Below, piece after piece: positions 1-9,163 of a stretch of 64,000 nt of DNA; within the stretch, counting starts at the first letter, position 1, and each line of letters opens with the position of its first letter. The DNA is taken from assembly GCA_964370815.1 (NCBI GenBank), contig CAYJKQ010000001.1, positions 372,001 through 436,000 of the forward strand. The letters run 5' to 3'. The notes beneath the pieces are model-generated. The model was not told the origin of the DNA. It was given only the letters and a program-made list of their open reading frames with translations, and ran no database searches. Source of the DNA: UBA12087 sp964370815. Its GTDB lineage: Bacteria; Chloroflexota; Anaerolineae; Anaerolineales; Villigracilaceae. Made by a program: the position numbers and the translations under genes.

Positions 1-325
1 AAGGTAAGTCTGCTGGGAGAATTAAAACTCCATAGATTGCGTGTAGTTGAGCGAAAATTGTAGCCCTTGTAAGAGCGGTATTTAACCTTGGTGAACCATT
101 CTCCAGTACAGTTTTTGCGCCATGATCTCTGGAAATTGAAAGAACATTTGAATCGCGACTGACTACCAGGACTTGGCTTATTTCTGAGATTTCTGACAAG
201 GTTGTTAGGGTATGTACAAGTAATCTAGTATTGAGCTTTATTCGATCATCTTCTGAGATAGTACCCGCAAGTCGGGATTTTCCCAGGTTAAATGGTTTTA
301 CGGGAACGATTGCCCAAATGGTCAT
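1..325 (-). CDS. cofC: 2-phospho-L-lactate guanylyltransferase CofC (partial, C-terminus outside window)
   Basis: CofC activates a phospholactate-type precursor with GTP, the first committed step of coenzyme F420 side-chain assembly. The reading frame stays open from an ATG at 325 to the window edge, about 108 codons. The N-terminus reads MTIWAIVPVKPFNLGKSRL, the nucleotide-binding P-V-K-x-x-x-x-K-S-R-L signature of CofC/FbiD-type nucleotidyltransferases, and a later LPADLP segment matches the D-containing metal-binding strand of this fold. It starts 4 bp after the cofD stop and is the last visible gene of the minus-strand F420 operon. The 3' part is cut by the window, so length cannot be judged. 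Identification rests on the N-terminal motifs plus the operon context. Confidence 0.85.
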   Translation of the reverse strand, partial: MTIWAIVPVKPFNLGKSRLAGTISEDDRIKLNTRLLVHTLTTLSEISEISQVLVVSRDSNVLSISRDHGAKTVLENGSPRLNTALTRATIFAQLHAIYGVLILPADLP

Positions 326-329
326 TTTG

Positions 330-1265
330 CTATCTAAGTATCCTGTCTATGTAGTCTAACACATCTTGACCTAGATTTAGCCTGTCCTCAGTTGTTTTCA
401 TTACTATGTTGGTATTAAAAGGAATGATGCCAAGTCGGGCAATACCTTTTGATAACGACAAATCTTGATTATCAAAAACAATTGCCTTAATAATTTCTCG
501 ATAATGTTTGGCTACTGAAAGAGCGGACGGTTGGATACCAAGTTCCATATACATCTTGGCTGCAGGTCCTTTAATTGATTTTCCACCAACTATAGGCGAT
601 ATTGCGATAACTACCTTCTTCTTTAGGCTGGGGAGAATATTGGCAATATTTAGAATTGGATCGATGCTTACCCAGGGATTTGAAGGACAAATTACAACTA
701 TGTCTGCTAGTTCAATAGAATCTATTACACCTGGAGCAGGAATTGCGTTTTTTATTCCTTCAAACCTAAAACTTTTAATAATAGGTGTGCATTCTTTTCT
801 GACAAAATAATCTTGAAAAGAAAGTTCTCCGTATTCTTTTGTACAGACAATTGTTGATACTGGTTGGTCGCTCATAGGAAGGACTTGATGTTCAACATTC
901 CAAGATCTACAAAAATCATGTACGATTCTGCTTAGCATTTGACCTTCATTCAACCTTTTTGTTCGTTCAATATGTGTTGCCAGGTCTTTATCCCCTATCA
1001 GGAACCAATCGTCTCCTCCTAATTTCTTTAACTCTGTAATAAAATACCAGCTCTCATCTATTCTTCCCCAGCCTGTCTCTGGATTGGCGAGGCCAGCGAG
1101 TGTGTAACAAACCGTATCTATATCAGGGCAAATGCGTAATCCGAGATGGTTAAAATCATCTCCAGTGTTTACGATGATCGTGAGATTAAGTGTGGTGTCT
1201 GCTCTCGCTAATCCATCAACCATTTTAGCTCCCCCAACACCACCTGCCAGAGCAACAATTTTCAT
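330..1265 (-). CDS. cofD: 2-phospho-L-lactate transferase CofD
   Basis: CofD joins the activated phospholactate-type side chain to 7,8-didemethyl-8-hydroxy-5-deazariboflavin (Fo), giving F420-0 (the dehydro form in many bacteria). The 311-residue product has the usual family length. It opens with MKIVALAGGVGGAKMVDGL, the Gly-rich GGVGGAK loop diagnostic of CofD, followed by VNTGDDF and the PDIDTVCYTLAG segment that binds substrate. A late ISPIVGGKSIKGPAAKM segment is also family-typical. It lies 27 bp after cofE and 4 bp before cofC, so it is probably translated from one polycistronic mRNA. No Fo synthase (cofG/H) is visible in the window. Confidence 0.95.
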   Translation of the reverse strand: MKIVALAGGVGGAKMVDGLARADTTLNLTIIVNTGDDFNHLGLRICPDIDTVCYTLAGLANPETGWGRIDESWYFITELKKLGGDDWFLIGDKDLATHIERTKRLNEGQMLSRIVHDFCRSWNVEHQVLPMSDQPVSTIVCTKEYGELSFQDYFVRKECTPIIKSFRFEGIKNAIPAPGVIDSIELADIVVICPSNPWVSIDPILNIANILPSLKKKVVIAISPIVGGKSIKGPAAKMYMELGIQPSALSVAKHYREIIKAIVFDNQDLSLSKGIARLGIIPFNTNIVMKTTEDRLNLGQDVLDYIDRILR

Positions 1266-1292
1266 AAATTAAATTTGTCCTATTTGAATTAA

Positions 1293-2057
1293 TTAGCGAA
1301 ACATATCTAATTCCAACGGGCGAATTAGATCCTGGAATTTACCTTTGCTTAATGGATAAGGAAAGCCTCGTACATGAATAACAGGTAGACCTTCATTTGC
1401 CTGTCCCATAACAAGTGATGCTGCGCCAGCTAATTCATCGGCAACTGCAATTTGGGTTATTCGAAGTTCTTCTCCAAATAAGTCAGGTTTTCCACGCATG
1501 TCAACCAGGCTTGGAAGTCCAGCGATACCAATTGATGAACCTACGACTCCTATCCTCCAAGGTCGACCATGAGAATCAATGATTAAAACGCCTATATTAA
1601 CTCCAAAAAATGAATCCAGCCTTTTTTTAATTATTTGTGCTGATGTATCAGGATTTTCCGGTAGTAGCAAAACAATATTTTTGCTTGGGCTATTTTCGGA
1701 AGATACGTTTGAATGATCTATCCCTGCATTGGCACAGATGAATCCAAGTCGATGTTCTACAATGATAGTCCCCGCCCGAACGCGTAATACCGATTTGCTT
1801 TCTCGGAGAACCAATTCAATAAATCGTGGGTCTTTTTCACAACGGGTCCCAATTTCAATTGCTTTCAGCGATGGTACAACCGACTCTATGTCTATCTGTC
1901 TTCCTTCGGATTTTGAGATAACCTTCTGAGCTAATACTATAATATCGTTGTTTTCTAAAGCGATATTTGTTGCTGACAAAGATGTAATAATAAACTTTAC
2001 AAGGTCATCACCAGTCCTGACCAGTGGAAAATTTCTGAGAGGAGTTAGTACGAGCAT
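1293..2057 (-). CDS. cofE: Coenzyme F420:L-glutamate ligase CofE
   Basis: CofE adds gamma-linked glutamates to F420-0 using GTP. The 254-residue protein has the length of the single-domain archaeal-type CofE and lacks the C-terminal nitroreductase domain found in actinobacterial FbiB. Recognisable elements are the N-terminal PLRNFPLVRTGDDL, the DIIVLAQKVISKSEGR segment, and a central LIIDSHGRPWRIGVVGSSIG stretch that provides metal and nucleotide ligands. Its ATG overlaps the stop of the upstream fno gene by one base (TAATG), indicating translational coupling. It is followed by cofD. Confidence 0.93.
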   Translation of the reverse strand: MLVLTPLRNFPLVRTGDDLVKFIITSLSATNIALENNDIIVLAQKVISKSEGRQIDIESVVPSLKAIEIGTRCEKDPRFIELVLRESKSVLRVRAGTIIVEHRLGFICANAGIDHSNVSSENSPSKNIVLLLPENPDTSAQIIKKRLDSFFGVNIGVLIIDSHGRPWRIGVVGSSIGIAGLPSLVDMRGKPDLFGEELRITQIAVADELAGAASLVMGQANEGLPVIHVRGFPYPLSKGKFQDLIRPLELDMFR

Positions 2058-2740
2058 TAATCTTCTCTATCAACCCCGGTAATCCGGATTCCTGCATGTG
2101 TAGTTTTGTATTGCCGATTTATCCCAATTAGAACGCTGGTTAAACCCTCAATAACAACCGAATTCTCGATAGGGCCGGCGTCCCACCCTATAAAACCTGC
2201 ATCTTTTACTAATTCCAGCGTTTTGCTTCGCGCTGCCTTATTTGTTCCAGTAACAAGAACATCGCAGTTATTACTTTCAGTCTCATTTATTAAATTCTCA
2301 TATGAAATATTTTGGAAGGCTGAAGCTAACATGGTATTTTCCCCCAGAATAAGTAATGCTTCCTGGGCAGCGCTTCCAGCTTGAGGCATCTGAACTTGTG
2401 TTATCTTGGGAGGTGAAAGAGGTACAGTCACGTCTATGATTAGTTTGTCCCTGAGCAAATTCGATAAACTTTCAATTGTATTTCGGTGAACAGAATAAGG
2501 TATTGTTAATACAGCTATCTGGCATTCTCTCACAGCATCAGCGTTGTTTAATCCTGAGAGTCTAGCGCCTATTGGAAGTATGTTTTTTAGGTCAGTTGCT
2601 GTTTCGGATGCTCTTGCAAGATCTCTAGAACCAATTATTATTTGATAACCAGCTTTTGCCCACCTAAATGCAAGCCCTTTGCCTTCTTTGCCAGTTCCTC
2701 CAATGACTGCAATAATATTATCTTTGTTGTTTTCAATCAT
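2057..2740 (-). CDS. fno: NADPH-dependent F420 reductase (F420H2:NADP+ oxidoreductase)
   Basis: This enzyme transfers hydride between F420H2 and NADP(H). The 227 residues match Fno/NpdG in size. An N-terminal Rossmann motif IAVIGGTGKEGKGLAFRWA (about residues 9-27) is followed by IIIGSRDLARA, where the S-R pair after the second strand is the usual NADP 2'-phosphate site. The internal VLTIPYSVH and DVTVPL segments fit the family. It lies 14 bp after the ssnA-like gene and overlaps cofE by one base, inside the F420 operon. It is probably the main consumer or producer of F420H2 encoded locally. Confidence 0.9.
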   Translation of the reverse strand: MIENNKDNIIAVIGGTGKEGKGLAFRWAKAGYQIIIGSRDLARASETATDLKNILPIGARLSGLNNADAVRECQIAVLTIPYSVHRNTIESLSNLLRDKLIIDVTVPLSPPKITQVQMPQAGSAAQEALLILGENTMLASAFQNISYENLINETESNNCDVLVTGTNKAARSKTLELVKDAGFIGWDAGPIENSVVIEGLTSVLIGINRQYKTTHAGIRITGVDRED

Positions 2741-2754
2741 GATTGCCTCTTTTG

Positions 2755-4101
2755 TTATATATTTGATTCATAACGTTTCCATACTTTAACTGCGAGGTTC
2801 TTAGCAATACTTGTAACTTCTTTTTCATCAATAGATGTGAGTTTCCTGTTTCTCATTAAAACTTGTCCAGCTACAATGGTTGTGGTAACCATGCTTTCGT
2901 GAAACCCGAATAGAATATGCCAGGGTAAATTTCCCTCATTTAGAGGAGTTGGTGAATGGTAATCAACAAAGATTAAATCAGCCATAGCTCCTGGAGAAAT
3001 TACACCAATGGGTGCCTTTGGAAAAAACACATTCACCAGGGAAGCATTATTGTAAATTGCCATTTGCACAATATCTGTACCAGACATAGATCGAGGATCA
3101 CAATTCCATATTTTTTGTAAAAGGTAGGCTGTTTTCCACTCTTCCCACATCGCGTTGGAAAAACCATCATTCCCCAGGCAAAGCTTGATCCCTGATCGTA
3201 ATTGGGATTCGATTGGAGCTACCCCAACCCCGTTGTTCATATTCGAGCGAGGTTGATGTGTTACCCATGTTTGTGTTTCTTTTAATATTGATATCTCCCT
3301 GGCATCAACATGAACAGCATGGGCGATTATCGATTTTGGTCCAAGTATCTGATGATGATCTAATCGATCAATAACACGGTAGCCATATTTGAAGATGCTG
3401 TCATATTCATCATCCGGAGATTCGGCTGCATGGATATGAAAACCAACATCTTCGGGAACACTTTCTCTGCAGGTATTCAGTGTTTCTGAAGACAAGGTTA
3501 AACTTGCATGTAGTCCAAAAGTTCCAGAAGTCAATGAAGAACTTAATTCGTTATTATTTAGAGTGTTTAGAAAACGAATGTTTTCTGAAATTCCCGCTTT
3601 GGCATTTTCCGGACCATTTCTATCAGATACTTCATAACCTAAAACACAACGAACCCCAGTTTTCTTAACAGCAGATGCAATAATATCCAAAGAACCATCA
3701 ACACAATTCGGAGATGAATGATGATCTATCAAAGTTGTAGTCCCGTGTTTTATTGCGTCCATCATACAAAACAGGGCAGAGTAATATATGTCCTCATGCG
3801 TAAGGGATTTGTCAAGCGGCCACCAAAGTTTCGATAAGATTTCTGGGAAATTCTTAGGCGGCGATCCAGGGATTGACATTCCTCTTGAAAAAGCTCCATA
3901 AAAATGCGTGTGTGCACAAATATTTCCAGGAAGTACAAATTGATTATCAGCATCAATTTGAATCTCATCAGGATATTTCTTTATTAATTCTTTTTGAGGG
4001 CCGATCTCCTGGATCAATTCTTTATTAATTAATACTGCATGGTCTTCTAATATTCGGTTAGGATTTTCCCAAGTGATGATAGTGGCATGGATGATAAGCA
4101 T
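2755..4101 (-). CDS. ssnA: SsnA-like amidohydrolase heading the F420 operon
   Basis: A 448-residue metal-dependent amidohydrolase of the SsnA/chlorohydrolase/MTA-SAH deaminase group. The HTH metal motif is H64-T65-H66 (ICAHTHFYGAFSRG). It is followed by the family segment LWWPLDKSL, a HIHAAESPDDE strand, HAVHVD, and a late GNDGFSNAMWEEWK segment that supplies the metal-binding Asp. The C-terminal beta-sandwich returns at MADLIFVDYHSPTPL. The full-length similarity is closest to SsnA, whose substrate is unknown. An AdoHcy or guanine-type deaminase is an alternative. It is the first gene of the minus-strand F420 operon, 14 bp before fno. GGAG lies about nine bases before the ATG. The context could mean a role in a deazaflavin or pterin side pathway, but that is inference. 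Confidence 0.8.
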   Translation of the reverse strand: MLIIHATIITWENPNRILEDHAVLINKELIQEIGPQKELIKKYPDEIQIDADNQFVLPGNICAHTHFYGAFSRGMSIPGSPPKNFPEILSKLWWPLDKSLTHEDIYYSALFCMMDAIKHGTTTLIDHHSSPNCVDGSLDIIASAVKKTGVRCVLGYEVSDRNGPENAKAGISENIRFLNTLNNNELSSSLTSGTFGLHASLTLSSETLNTCRESVPEDVGFHIHAAESPDDEYDSIFKYGYRVIDRLDHHQILGPKSIIAHAVHVDAREISILKETQTWVTHQPRSNMNNGVGVAPIESQLRSGIKLCLGNDGFSNAMWEEWKTAYLLQKIWNCDPRSMSGTDIVQMAIYNNASLVNVFFPKAPIGVISPGAMADLIFVDYHSPTPLNEGNLPWHILFGFHESMVTTTIVAGQVLMRNRKLTSIDEKEVTSIAKNLAVKVWKRYESNI

Positions 4102-4480
4102 TTTATATTTACTCCGAATTGTTATTGATCAGAATAAACGACCCCTCTAGGGGTTACCTGCCAGAGAATAATAGTAAGAATTTTTTTGTAATACATATTT
4201 GAAAGATTTAGTAAAAACAATTGATGATAAAAAGGTTCGCAGAGAGTTCATTGCAGAAATTAGCCGGTTTCAGATTGTTGAACACTAATAATTTATTTTA
4301 ATCAAGATAACTGCCACAGGGAAATTAAGTGAGATTCCATTCCTTTAATTTTGTTTTTTTTTTGAGTTTTTAACCAATCACCATCAGAAGGCGCAGTTAA
4401 TTTCATGGAGATGCTTTCTTCTAAATCTCAGTTTAGTTTAATACATCACCATATAACGTTTAGTAATTTCTTGTTCATAA
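4102..4480. other. Intergenic region between F420 operon and zinc-ribbon gene
   Basis: This 379 bp AT-rich gap must hold the start region of the minus-strand F420 operon (GGAG Shine-Dalgarno near 4112-4116) and the 3' end of the zinc-ribbon gene. A short ACCCC/GGGGT hairpin lies at 4141-4154, in the presumed leader of ssnA. On the plus strand a 29-codon open stretch (TTG 4199 to TAA 4288) reads like protein (contains VRREFIAEISRFQ) but has no Shine-Dalgarno. It may be a gene remnant. I see no convincing promoter consensus. Confidence 0.4.
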
Positions 4481-5182
4481 TTAGGCAACATAAAGCATTC
4501 GACCACAAGATGGGCAGCATATTGTCTGATCTGGAGATTTCGCTATTTGTTCTTGTGAGGGTGTCAATGTCGCACCACATGAATTGCATGCACCATCGGT
4601 AGTCGTTGTAACAGCTACACCTCCTTTTTTTATGCGTAATTCATTATAAATAGATAGCTCTTGTCTGGTTAAAGAATTTTCTGCAGCTTTCTTCTCCGCA
4701 TATAGACGTTCAATATCATTTAAAATGCTATCCCTTTCTCCAAGTAAAACCTTATTCTTTGAATTAAAATCTTGTTCTGCAGAGTTTAATTTTCTACTCA
4801 CAAAATCGTACTCTTTTTGATCACTTTCCAAACTCAGCATTATTTGTAGTTGCGAATTTTCAAGTGTTAAATAATATCGTTTAAGGCTTGAGATTTCTGC
4901 CTGTAAATCCAACAATTCTTTGGGATTTTTTACTTTACCACTATATAACCTGGCTTCTACTTGTTGAATTTTGATTTGTTGGACAAGAACAGCTTGTTCA
5001 GATATTCTAAGTTGTTGGGTCGTTGAGTCAATTCTTTGATTAATGGTGTTTTTGTGTTCTAAAATCAATTGAAGGGCTTTATTATCTTCAAGCAGAATAT
5101 TAATCTGATTGAGACGGGTGTTCACTTGATCGAGTCGAGTATCGATTTGTTGCAAACGAAGAAATCCAATAATTTGATTCAT
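4481..5182 (-). CDS. Coiled-coil protein with C-terminal C4 zinc ribbon
   Basis: The 233-residue protein consists of about 180 residues of predicted long coiled coil (many Q, E, L heptad positions) followed by a zinc ribbon with two CxxC pairs (CNSCG and CCPSCG), giving a four-cysteine zinc site near the C-terminus. This is the architecture of the widespread C4-type zinc-ribbon/CT398-like family, proposed to bind nucleic acid or act in secretion, with no settled function. It stands alone on the minus strand, 65 bp from the serine hydrolase gene, which is upstream on the same strand. Function is not assigned. Confidence 0.8.
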   Translation of the reverse strand: MNQIIGFLRLQQIDTRLDQVNTRLNQINILLEDNKALQLILEHKNTINQRIDSTTQQLRISEQAVLVQQIKIQQVEARLYSGKVKNPKELLDLQAEISSLKRYYLTLENSQLQIMLSLESDQKEYDFVSRKLNSAEQDFNSKNKVLLGERDSILNDIERLYAEKKAAENSLTRQELSIYNELRIKKGGVAVTTTTDGACNSCGATLTPSQEQIAKSPDQTICCPSCGRMLYVA

Positions 5183-5247
5183 CTATTTGAAATTAATCTC
5201 GGAATAAGATTAGACAATATATAATTCGAGCATACACCTTGATTTTT

Positions 5248-6759
5248 TTATTGCTTTGGTAGATTAAAGTAATTATAAACTACACGTGAAATATCAGCGA
5301 ACATCCGGGCTGCTCCTAAGCGTGATGTTGGGTATTCCCAAATTATTTGAACTGGATGGTAAGCATATATTGATATTATATAATTTCCGCCTGGGGAATA
5401 GACAATTGCAGAATCGCTTATATCGTGGTAAACACCTGTTTCTACATCTAGTACCCACCCATGTTTGTGTGCGACTGTTGTCCCATCTGGAACCCCTGCC
5501 TCAATCAATAAACCAATTTTATCTTCTTTTAGGTACTGAACCATTAGTTGACAAGCGGTTTTACTTAATTTCCCCGGAAAAGTGGTGATCAATGCTCCTC
5601 CGGCAGTTTCAGAGCATTGGTAGATATCCTCTAACAACATTCCCATGTCTGATGGAGTAGTCTGGCTATACCAGTCCGGATTGGTATTAATGTCTGTTCT
5701 CTGATTTGCAGGTGTTTGATGGAAAGGTAATAAATTTGGTGCATTGTCATAAAAATAACCTGCAATAAACGTATTATCCAAACCTAAGGATTGCATATCA
5801 TCAGTCACATGTAATGGGCCTCGATCTTTATCGAGTATTGCCATCAGCGAATCTGCTGCTGGATTTTCAGATTTTTTCAGCATGTCTATCATTAATTTCG
5901 ACTCATTATCGTCAAGAACACCATTAGAATTCTTAAAAATTGAAATCATAATTGGGATTTTTATCGTACTCGAAGCTGTAAATGCTATGTCTGGTTTAAC
6001 AGGTACCGACTGATTAGTTTGATAAGCAAAATGCAATTCTTCGCCTGATTGTAAATCTAGTAAATATATGCCTATCGTGCCATCAAAGTTATTTTCATCA
6101 ATAATTTGCTTTATGAATAACTGTAGATTGGCGATTGGTGGTCGGCTGGCATTAATCTTTTGTGAAGAAATAATAACTGTCCTCTTCGTTGGTGAACGCA
6201 AAGCATCTGAAATCAATACTATTGATCTATCGATGTTTATAACCTGACCTGGTGTTCCTGGATTAAAATCGGTCGATCCTGGTATGGGTTGAGCGGATGT
6301 AGGTAATTTATCATAGCGCGATGAAATTTCTTCAATCAGATAAGTTCGCAGTCTTTGCTCAGATATTGTCGAAACGAGAGGAATATCAATTACCGAGGCT
6401 GATTGATTCCATAGATAATTCCAAAACCCTACCCAGAAAGACGAACTTGACCTTTGATAATCTCCTGCTGCAAGCATGCTTGCAATATCAACTTCAAAAC
6501 CAACCAAAACTGGGTCCAATTGAATAATAGCATTGGCGTAATGAATCTCAACAGGTAGAGTATATATTTGCAAAACTCTTTGGGATGCTGCAAGAGGATC
6601 TAAACCACCAACCGACACCCCGCCCATTGTCATTTTAGGGGGATAATTCGAGAGCAAGCGGGAATATGAAACAAGTTCAATAATAGAGATTACAACTGCA
6701 AAGGAGATTAAAATCAAATAAATCCATCGTATAAAAAAAGAAGAGCTTCGAATTTTCAC
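5248..6759 (-). CDS. Membrane-anchored serine hydrolase, class A beta-lactamase fold with YoaR-like N-terminus
   Basis: 503 residues. A single N-terminal membrane helix (about 11-30) anchors the protein outside the cell. Residues about 40-200 resemble the YoaR/peptidoglycan-binding type domain (GGVSVGGLDPLAASQ, then DFNPGTPGQVINID). The C-terminal half is a penicillin-recognising domain with S264-T-I-K267 as the SxxK nucleophile motif, S297-E-N299 as the SxN element and K432-H-G434 in the KTG position. Such proteins are annotated as serine hydrolase or beta-lactamase-like and may act on cell wall or on beta-lactams. The substrate cannot be told from sequence. The gene diverges from the proline dehydrogenase gene. 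Confidence 0.85.
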   Translation of the reverse strand: MKIRSSSFFIRWIYLILISFAVVISIIELVSYSRLLSNYPPKMTMGGVSVGGLDPLAASQRVLQIYTLPVEIHYANAIIQLDPVLVGFEVDIASMLAAGDYQRSSSSFWVGFWNYLWNQSASVIDIPLVSTISEQRLRTYLIEEISSRYDKLPTSAQPIPGSTDFNPGTPGQVINIDRSIVLISDALRSPTKRTVIISSQKINASRPPIANLQLFIKQIIDENNFDGTIGIYLLDLQSGEELHFAYQTNQSVPVKPDIAFTASSTIKIPIMISIFKNSNGVLDDNESKLMIDMLKKSENPAADSLMAILDKDRGPLHVTDDMQSLGLDNTFIAGYFYDNAPNLLPFHQTPANQRTDINTNPDWYSQTTPSDMGMLLEDIYQCSETAGGALITTFPGKLSKTACQLMVQYLKEDKIGLLIEAGVPDGTTVAHKHGWVLDVETGVYHDISDSAIVYSPGGNYIISIYAYHPVQIIWEYPTSRLGAARMFADISRVVYNYFNLPKQ

Positions 6760-6822
6760 TAAGCCTCCATATATTTGCTATCCAAAAGAGGAGTATAACA
6801 CAAGCAATTCTAAAATTATTGT

Positions 6823-6830
6823 GCTAGAAT
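6823..6830 (+). promoter_or_regulatory. Extended -10 promoter candidate for proline dehydrogenase
   Basis: TGC-TAGAAT at 6822-6830 is a TGn-extended -10 element 50 bp upstream of the proline dehydrogenase ATG. No good -35 hexamer sits at the expected spacing, which is tolerated by extended -10 promoters. Confidence 0.4.
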
Positions 6831-6880
6831 CATCGAAATAGTTCAAAAATGCGAATGCAAACACCAATAAAGGAGATCCT

Positions 6881-7840
6881 ATGCTCAGAGCTATTCTCAT
6901 CTATTTCTCAAAAGCATTTTGGGCGCAAAAATTGGTTTCGAAATGGAGTTTTGCCTGGAAAGCAGCGTCTCGTTTTGTCGCAGGTGAAGATATCATTGAT
7001 GCAATTCAAGTGGTGAAAGATCTAAATGAAAAAGGCATTTTTGCTACCCTAGACCAATTAGGTGAGCATACTTCAACACTCAACGAAGCTCAACAATCGA
7101 CACAAGGGATAATCGAAATTCTCGAGCAAGTAAATAATAATAATGTACATGCAAATGTGTCTATCAAGTTGACGCAAATAGGGTTAGCCCTTGATGAGAT
7201 AATTTGTGAAAGAAATCTAGAAAGCATCCTTCGAAAGGCTAAGGAATTTGGAAATTTTATTCGCATAGATATGGAAGATTCTCCATACACAGAAAAAACT
7301 ATCAAGTTGTTTAGAGCAATGAGAACTAGGGGCTATTCGGATGTGGGATTGGTAGTGCAATCCTATTTATATCGAACAGAAAATGATACACTCGAATTGC
7401 TTGGTGAGGGAACTCGTTTCCGGCTTGTAAAAGGAGCTTACAAAGAATCGGCTCAAATTGCTTATCCTAAGAAAATCGATGTCGATTTGAACTTTGATAA
7501 TCTAACCAGGCTATTGCTTAATTATGCAATTGAAAATGGCGCGCTGGAAATTAGTGAGGATGGAAGAATTCCACCGGTTACAGCTCTAGGAACGCATGAC
7601 GAAAAACGGATCAATTTTGCAATTTCATACCAGATATCGAAAGGATTATCAAAAAGAGCATTAGAATTTCAGATGTTGTACGGCATACGACGTGATTTAC
7701 AAGAAAAATTGGTAAATGATGGGTATCCAGTTCGGATTTACGTTCCCTTCGGCACGCATTGGTACCCATATTTTGTCCGTAGATTAGCAGAACGACCAGC
7801 AAATATTTGGTTCTTTATATCGAATTTATTTCGAAGATAA
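6881..7840 (+). CDS. Proline dehydrogenase (monofunctional)
   Basis: FAD enzyme oxidising proline to pyrroline-5-carboxylate and passing electrons to the membrane quinone pool. The 319-residue length matches the monofunctional bacterial enzymes rather than bifunctional PutA. Features include NVSIKLTQIGLALD with the conserved Lys, IRIDMEDSPYT, LVVQSYLYRT, RLVKGAYKE (flavin and substrate contacts), ALGTHDEKR, EFQMLYGIRRDLQ, and the near C-terminal VRIYVPFGTHWYPYFVRRLAERPAN, split here across two conserved blocks. AGGAG is five bases before the ATG. No P5C dehydrogenase is in the window, so the next step would be encoded elsewhere. Confidence 0.93.
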   Translation: MLRAILIYFSKAFWAQKLVSKWSFAWKAASRFVAGEDIIDAIQVVKDLNEKGIFATLDQLGEHTSTLNEAQQSTQGIIEILEQVNNNNVHANVSIKLTQIGLALDEIICERNLESILRKAKEFGNFIRIDMEDSPYTEKTIKLFRAMRTRGYSDVGLVVQSYLYRTENDTLELLGEGTRFRLVKGAYKESAQIAYPKKIDVDLNFDNLTRLLLNYAIENGALEISEDGRIPPVTALGTHDEKRINFAISYQISKGLSKRALEFQMLYGIRRDLQEKLVNDGYPVRIYVPFGTHWYPYFVRRLAERPANIWFFISNLFRR

Positions 7841-7912
7841 CCAACAACTTTATTCGGTAACCCATATAAAAAGATGCAAAGACAAATACTTCCTTTTTGA
7901 TAAGAATAAGTC

Positions 7913-8644
7913 ATGCTGATAAATAAGCTAAATAAAATGGCAGTTGTGACTGGTGCTGCACATCGACTTGGAAAAGAATTCGCCCTGTCTTTATCCCGGA
8001 TGGGGTATGCAATTTTTATACATTACAATTCATCAAATTTCTTAGCGGAGAACACAGCAGAATTAATAAAGGCGGAAAGTGGGGTTGCGTATTTATTCAA
8101 GGCAGATCTTACTGATTATCTCCAAATCAAAGAAATGTGGAAATATATTGACTCTTTGCCAACAAAATTGGAAGTTTTGATAAATTCAGCAGCTATAATG
8201 AAAAATAATGATATCCGAACACTTTCCCTTTCAGATTTTGACGAGACAATTGCCTTAAATTTACGTGCTCCCCTGATTTGCTCTCAGGAAGCAGCTAAAA
8301 AAATGACATCTGGTGGGTTAATCATTAATATCAGCGACGTAGGGGCTAGCAAAAATTGGTTGGGATATCCGGTGTATTCAATCAGCAAATCTGCGTTAGA
8401 AGTATTAACCAAAATATTAGCAAAAGCTCTTGCTCCCGATATTAGGGTAAATGCAATTTCTCCCGGTTTGGTGTTTTCCCCAGACTATGGAGATGAAAAT
8501 AATTGGGCGAAGTTAAAGGATAAAATCCCACTTAAGCGAACTGCGATAGCCTCAGAGATAACCTCAATGGTTGAATATCTATTGATCAATAAATACATTA
8601 CTGGTCAAGTATTTACAATTGACGGTGGATATTCATTGTTGTAA
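7913..8644 (+). CDS. SDR-family oxidoreductase, pteridine-reductase-like
   Basis: 243-residue classical short-chain dehydrogenase. The cofactor loop is VVTGAAHRLGKEFA (about residues 11-24). The Arg in TGxxHRLG is a hallmark of the FolM/PTR1 pteridine reductase branch and favours NADPH. Further motifs are INSAAIMKN (structural NAG equivalent), ISDVGA with the active-site Ser region (here NISD), YPVYSISKSAL as YxxxK, and INAISPG-like NAISPGLV. The C-terminal DGGYSLL is family-typical. The substrate is uncertain. Reduction of a pterin or a general 3-oxo substrate are both possible. It follows proline dehydrogenase by 72 bp. Confidence 0.85.
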   Translation: MLINKLNKMAVVTGAAHRLGKEFALSLSRMGYAIFIHYNSSNFLAENTAELIKAESGVAYLFKADLTDYLQIKEMWKYIDSLPTKLEVLINSAAIMKNNDIRTLSLSDFDETIALNLRAPLICSQEAAKKMTSGGLIINISDVGASKNWLGYPVYSISKSALEVLTKILAKALAPDIRVNAISPGLVFSPDYGDENNWAKLKDKIPLKRTAIASEITSMVEYLLINKYITGQVFTIDGGYSLL

Positions 8645-9163
8645 TTATTGGTTAACTAATGTCAATGTACAAAATCGCTGAAGAATTGTTCCTTGAATGG
8701 TAAATTGGAGCAATTCTAATCAAACTTGCATGGGAATCTCAATTGGGATCTAGTTGTATCGTGTTAAGAGGAAACTCAAATTTGAGTTATCATCGCCCAT
8801 ATTATTTAAGCAGAAAATTCATTCATATATAAAAAAATTAGAAAATGGAGGTCAAAGAATTCCGAAATAATTCTCAATTAACGAAATTAATAATACAGAA
8901 GTAAAGAAATTGAAAAATTTTCATACGATGAATCTTCTGAGATAGTTTAGTGAAACAAGAAAATTTTCTGTTATGTGGCTATAGAGCCAACTACAAGAAG
9001 AGTTCACTAATTCTGAAAAACATCCTGCGATGGAAGAAACTAAATAATGAGTAATGATAAAGATGAGTTTCTTACACGATCAGATTCATAAACGTGATTT
9101 AGTGACTGCATTTTAGAGCCAGATGGCTGATTAAATGAATTAGGTAGTGAATGAAATTTAGAA
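8645..9163. other. Gene-free AT-rich intergenic region
   Basis: 519 bp with stop codons in all frames. I found no tRNA, terminator with T-run, repeat or convincing promoter. A short palindrome CTCAAATTTGAG lies near 8776-8787, and a 14-codon ORF opens at 8659. Nothing here supports a gene. Confidence 0.5.

Noticed and set aside
4141..4154. Short ACCCC/GGGGT hairpin as a terminator or operator upstream of ssnA
   Set aside because: Only a 5 bp stem without a T-run. Too weak to support a specific function.
4405..4602. Plus-strand 65-codon frame overlapping the zinc-ribbon gene end
   Set aside because: No Shine-Dalgarno, mostly antisense to the zinc-ribbon CDS, composition not protein-like.
8645..9163. 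Hidden small gene or RNA in the 519 bp gap
   Set aside because: All frames have frequent stops, and I found no tRNA-like or strong hairpin structure.
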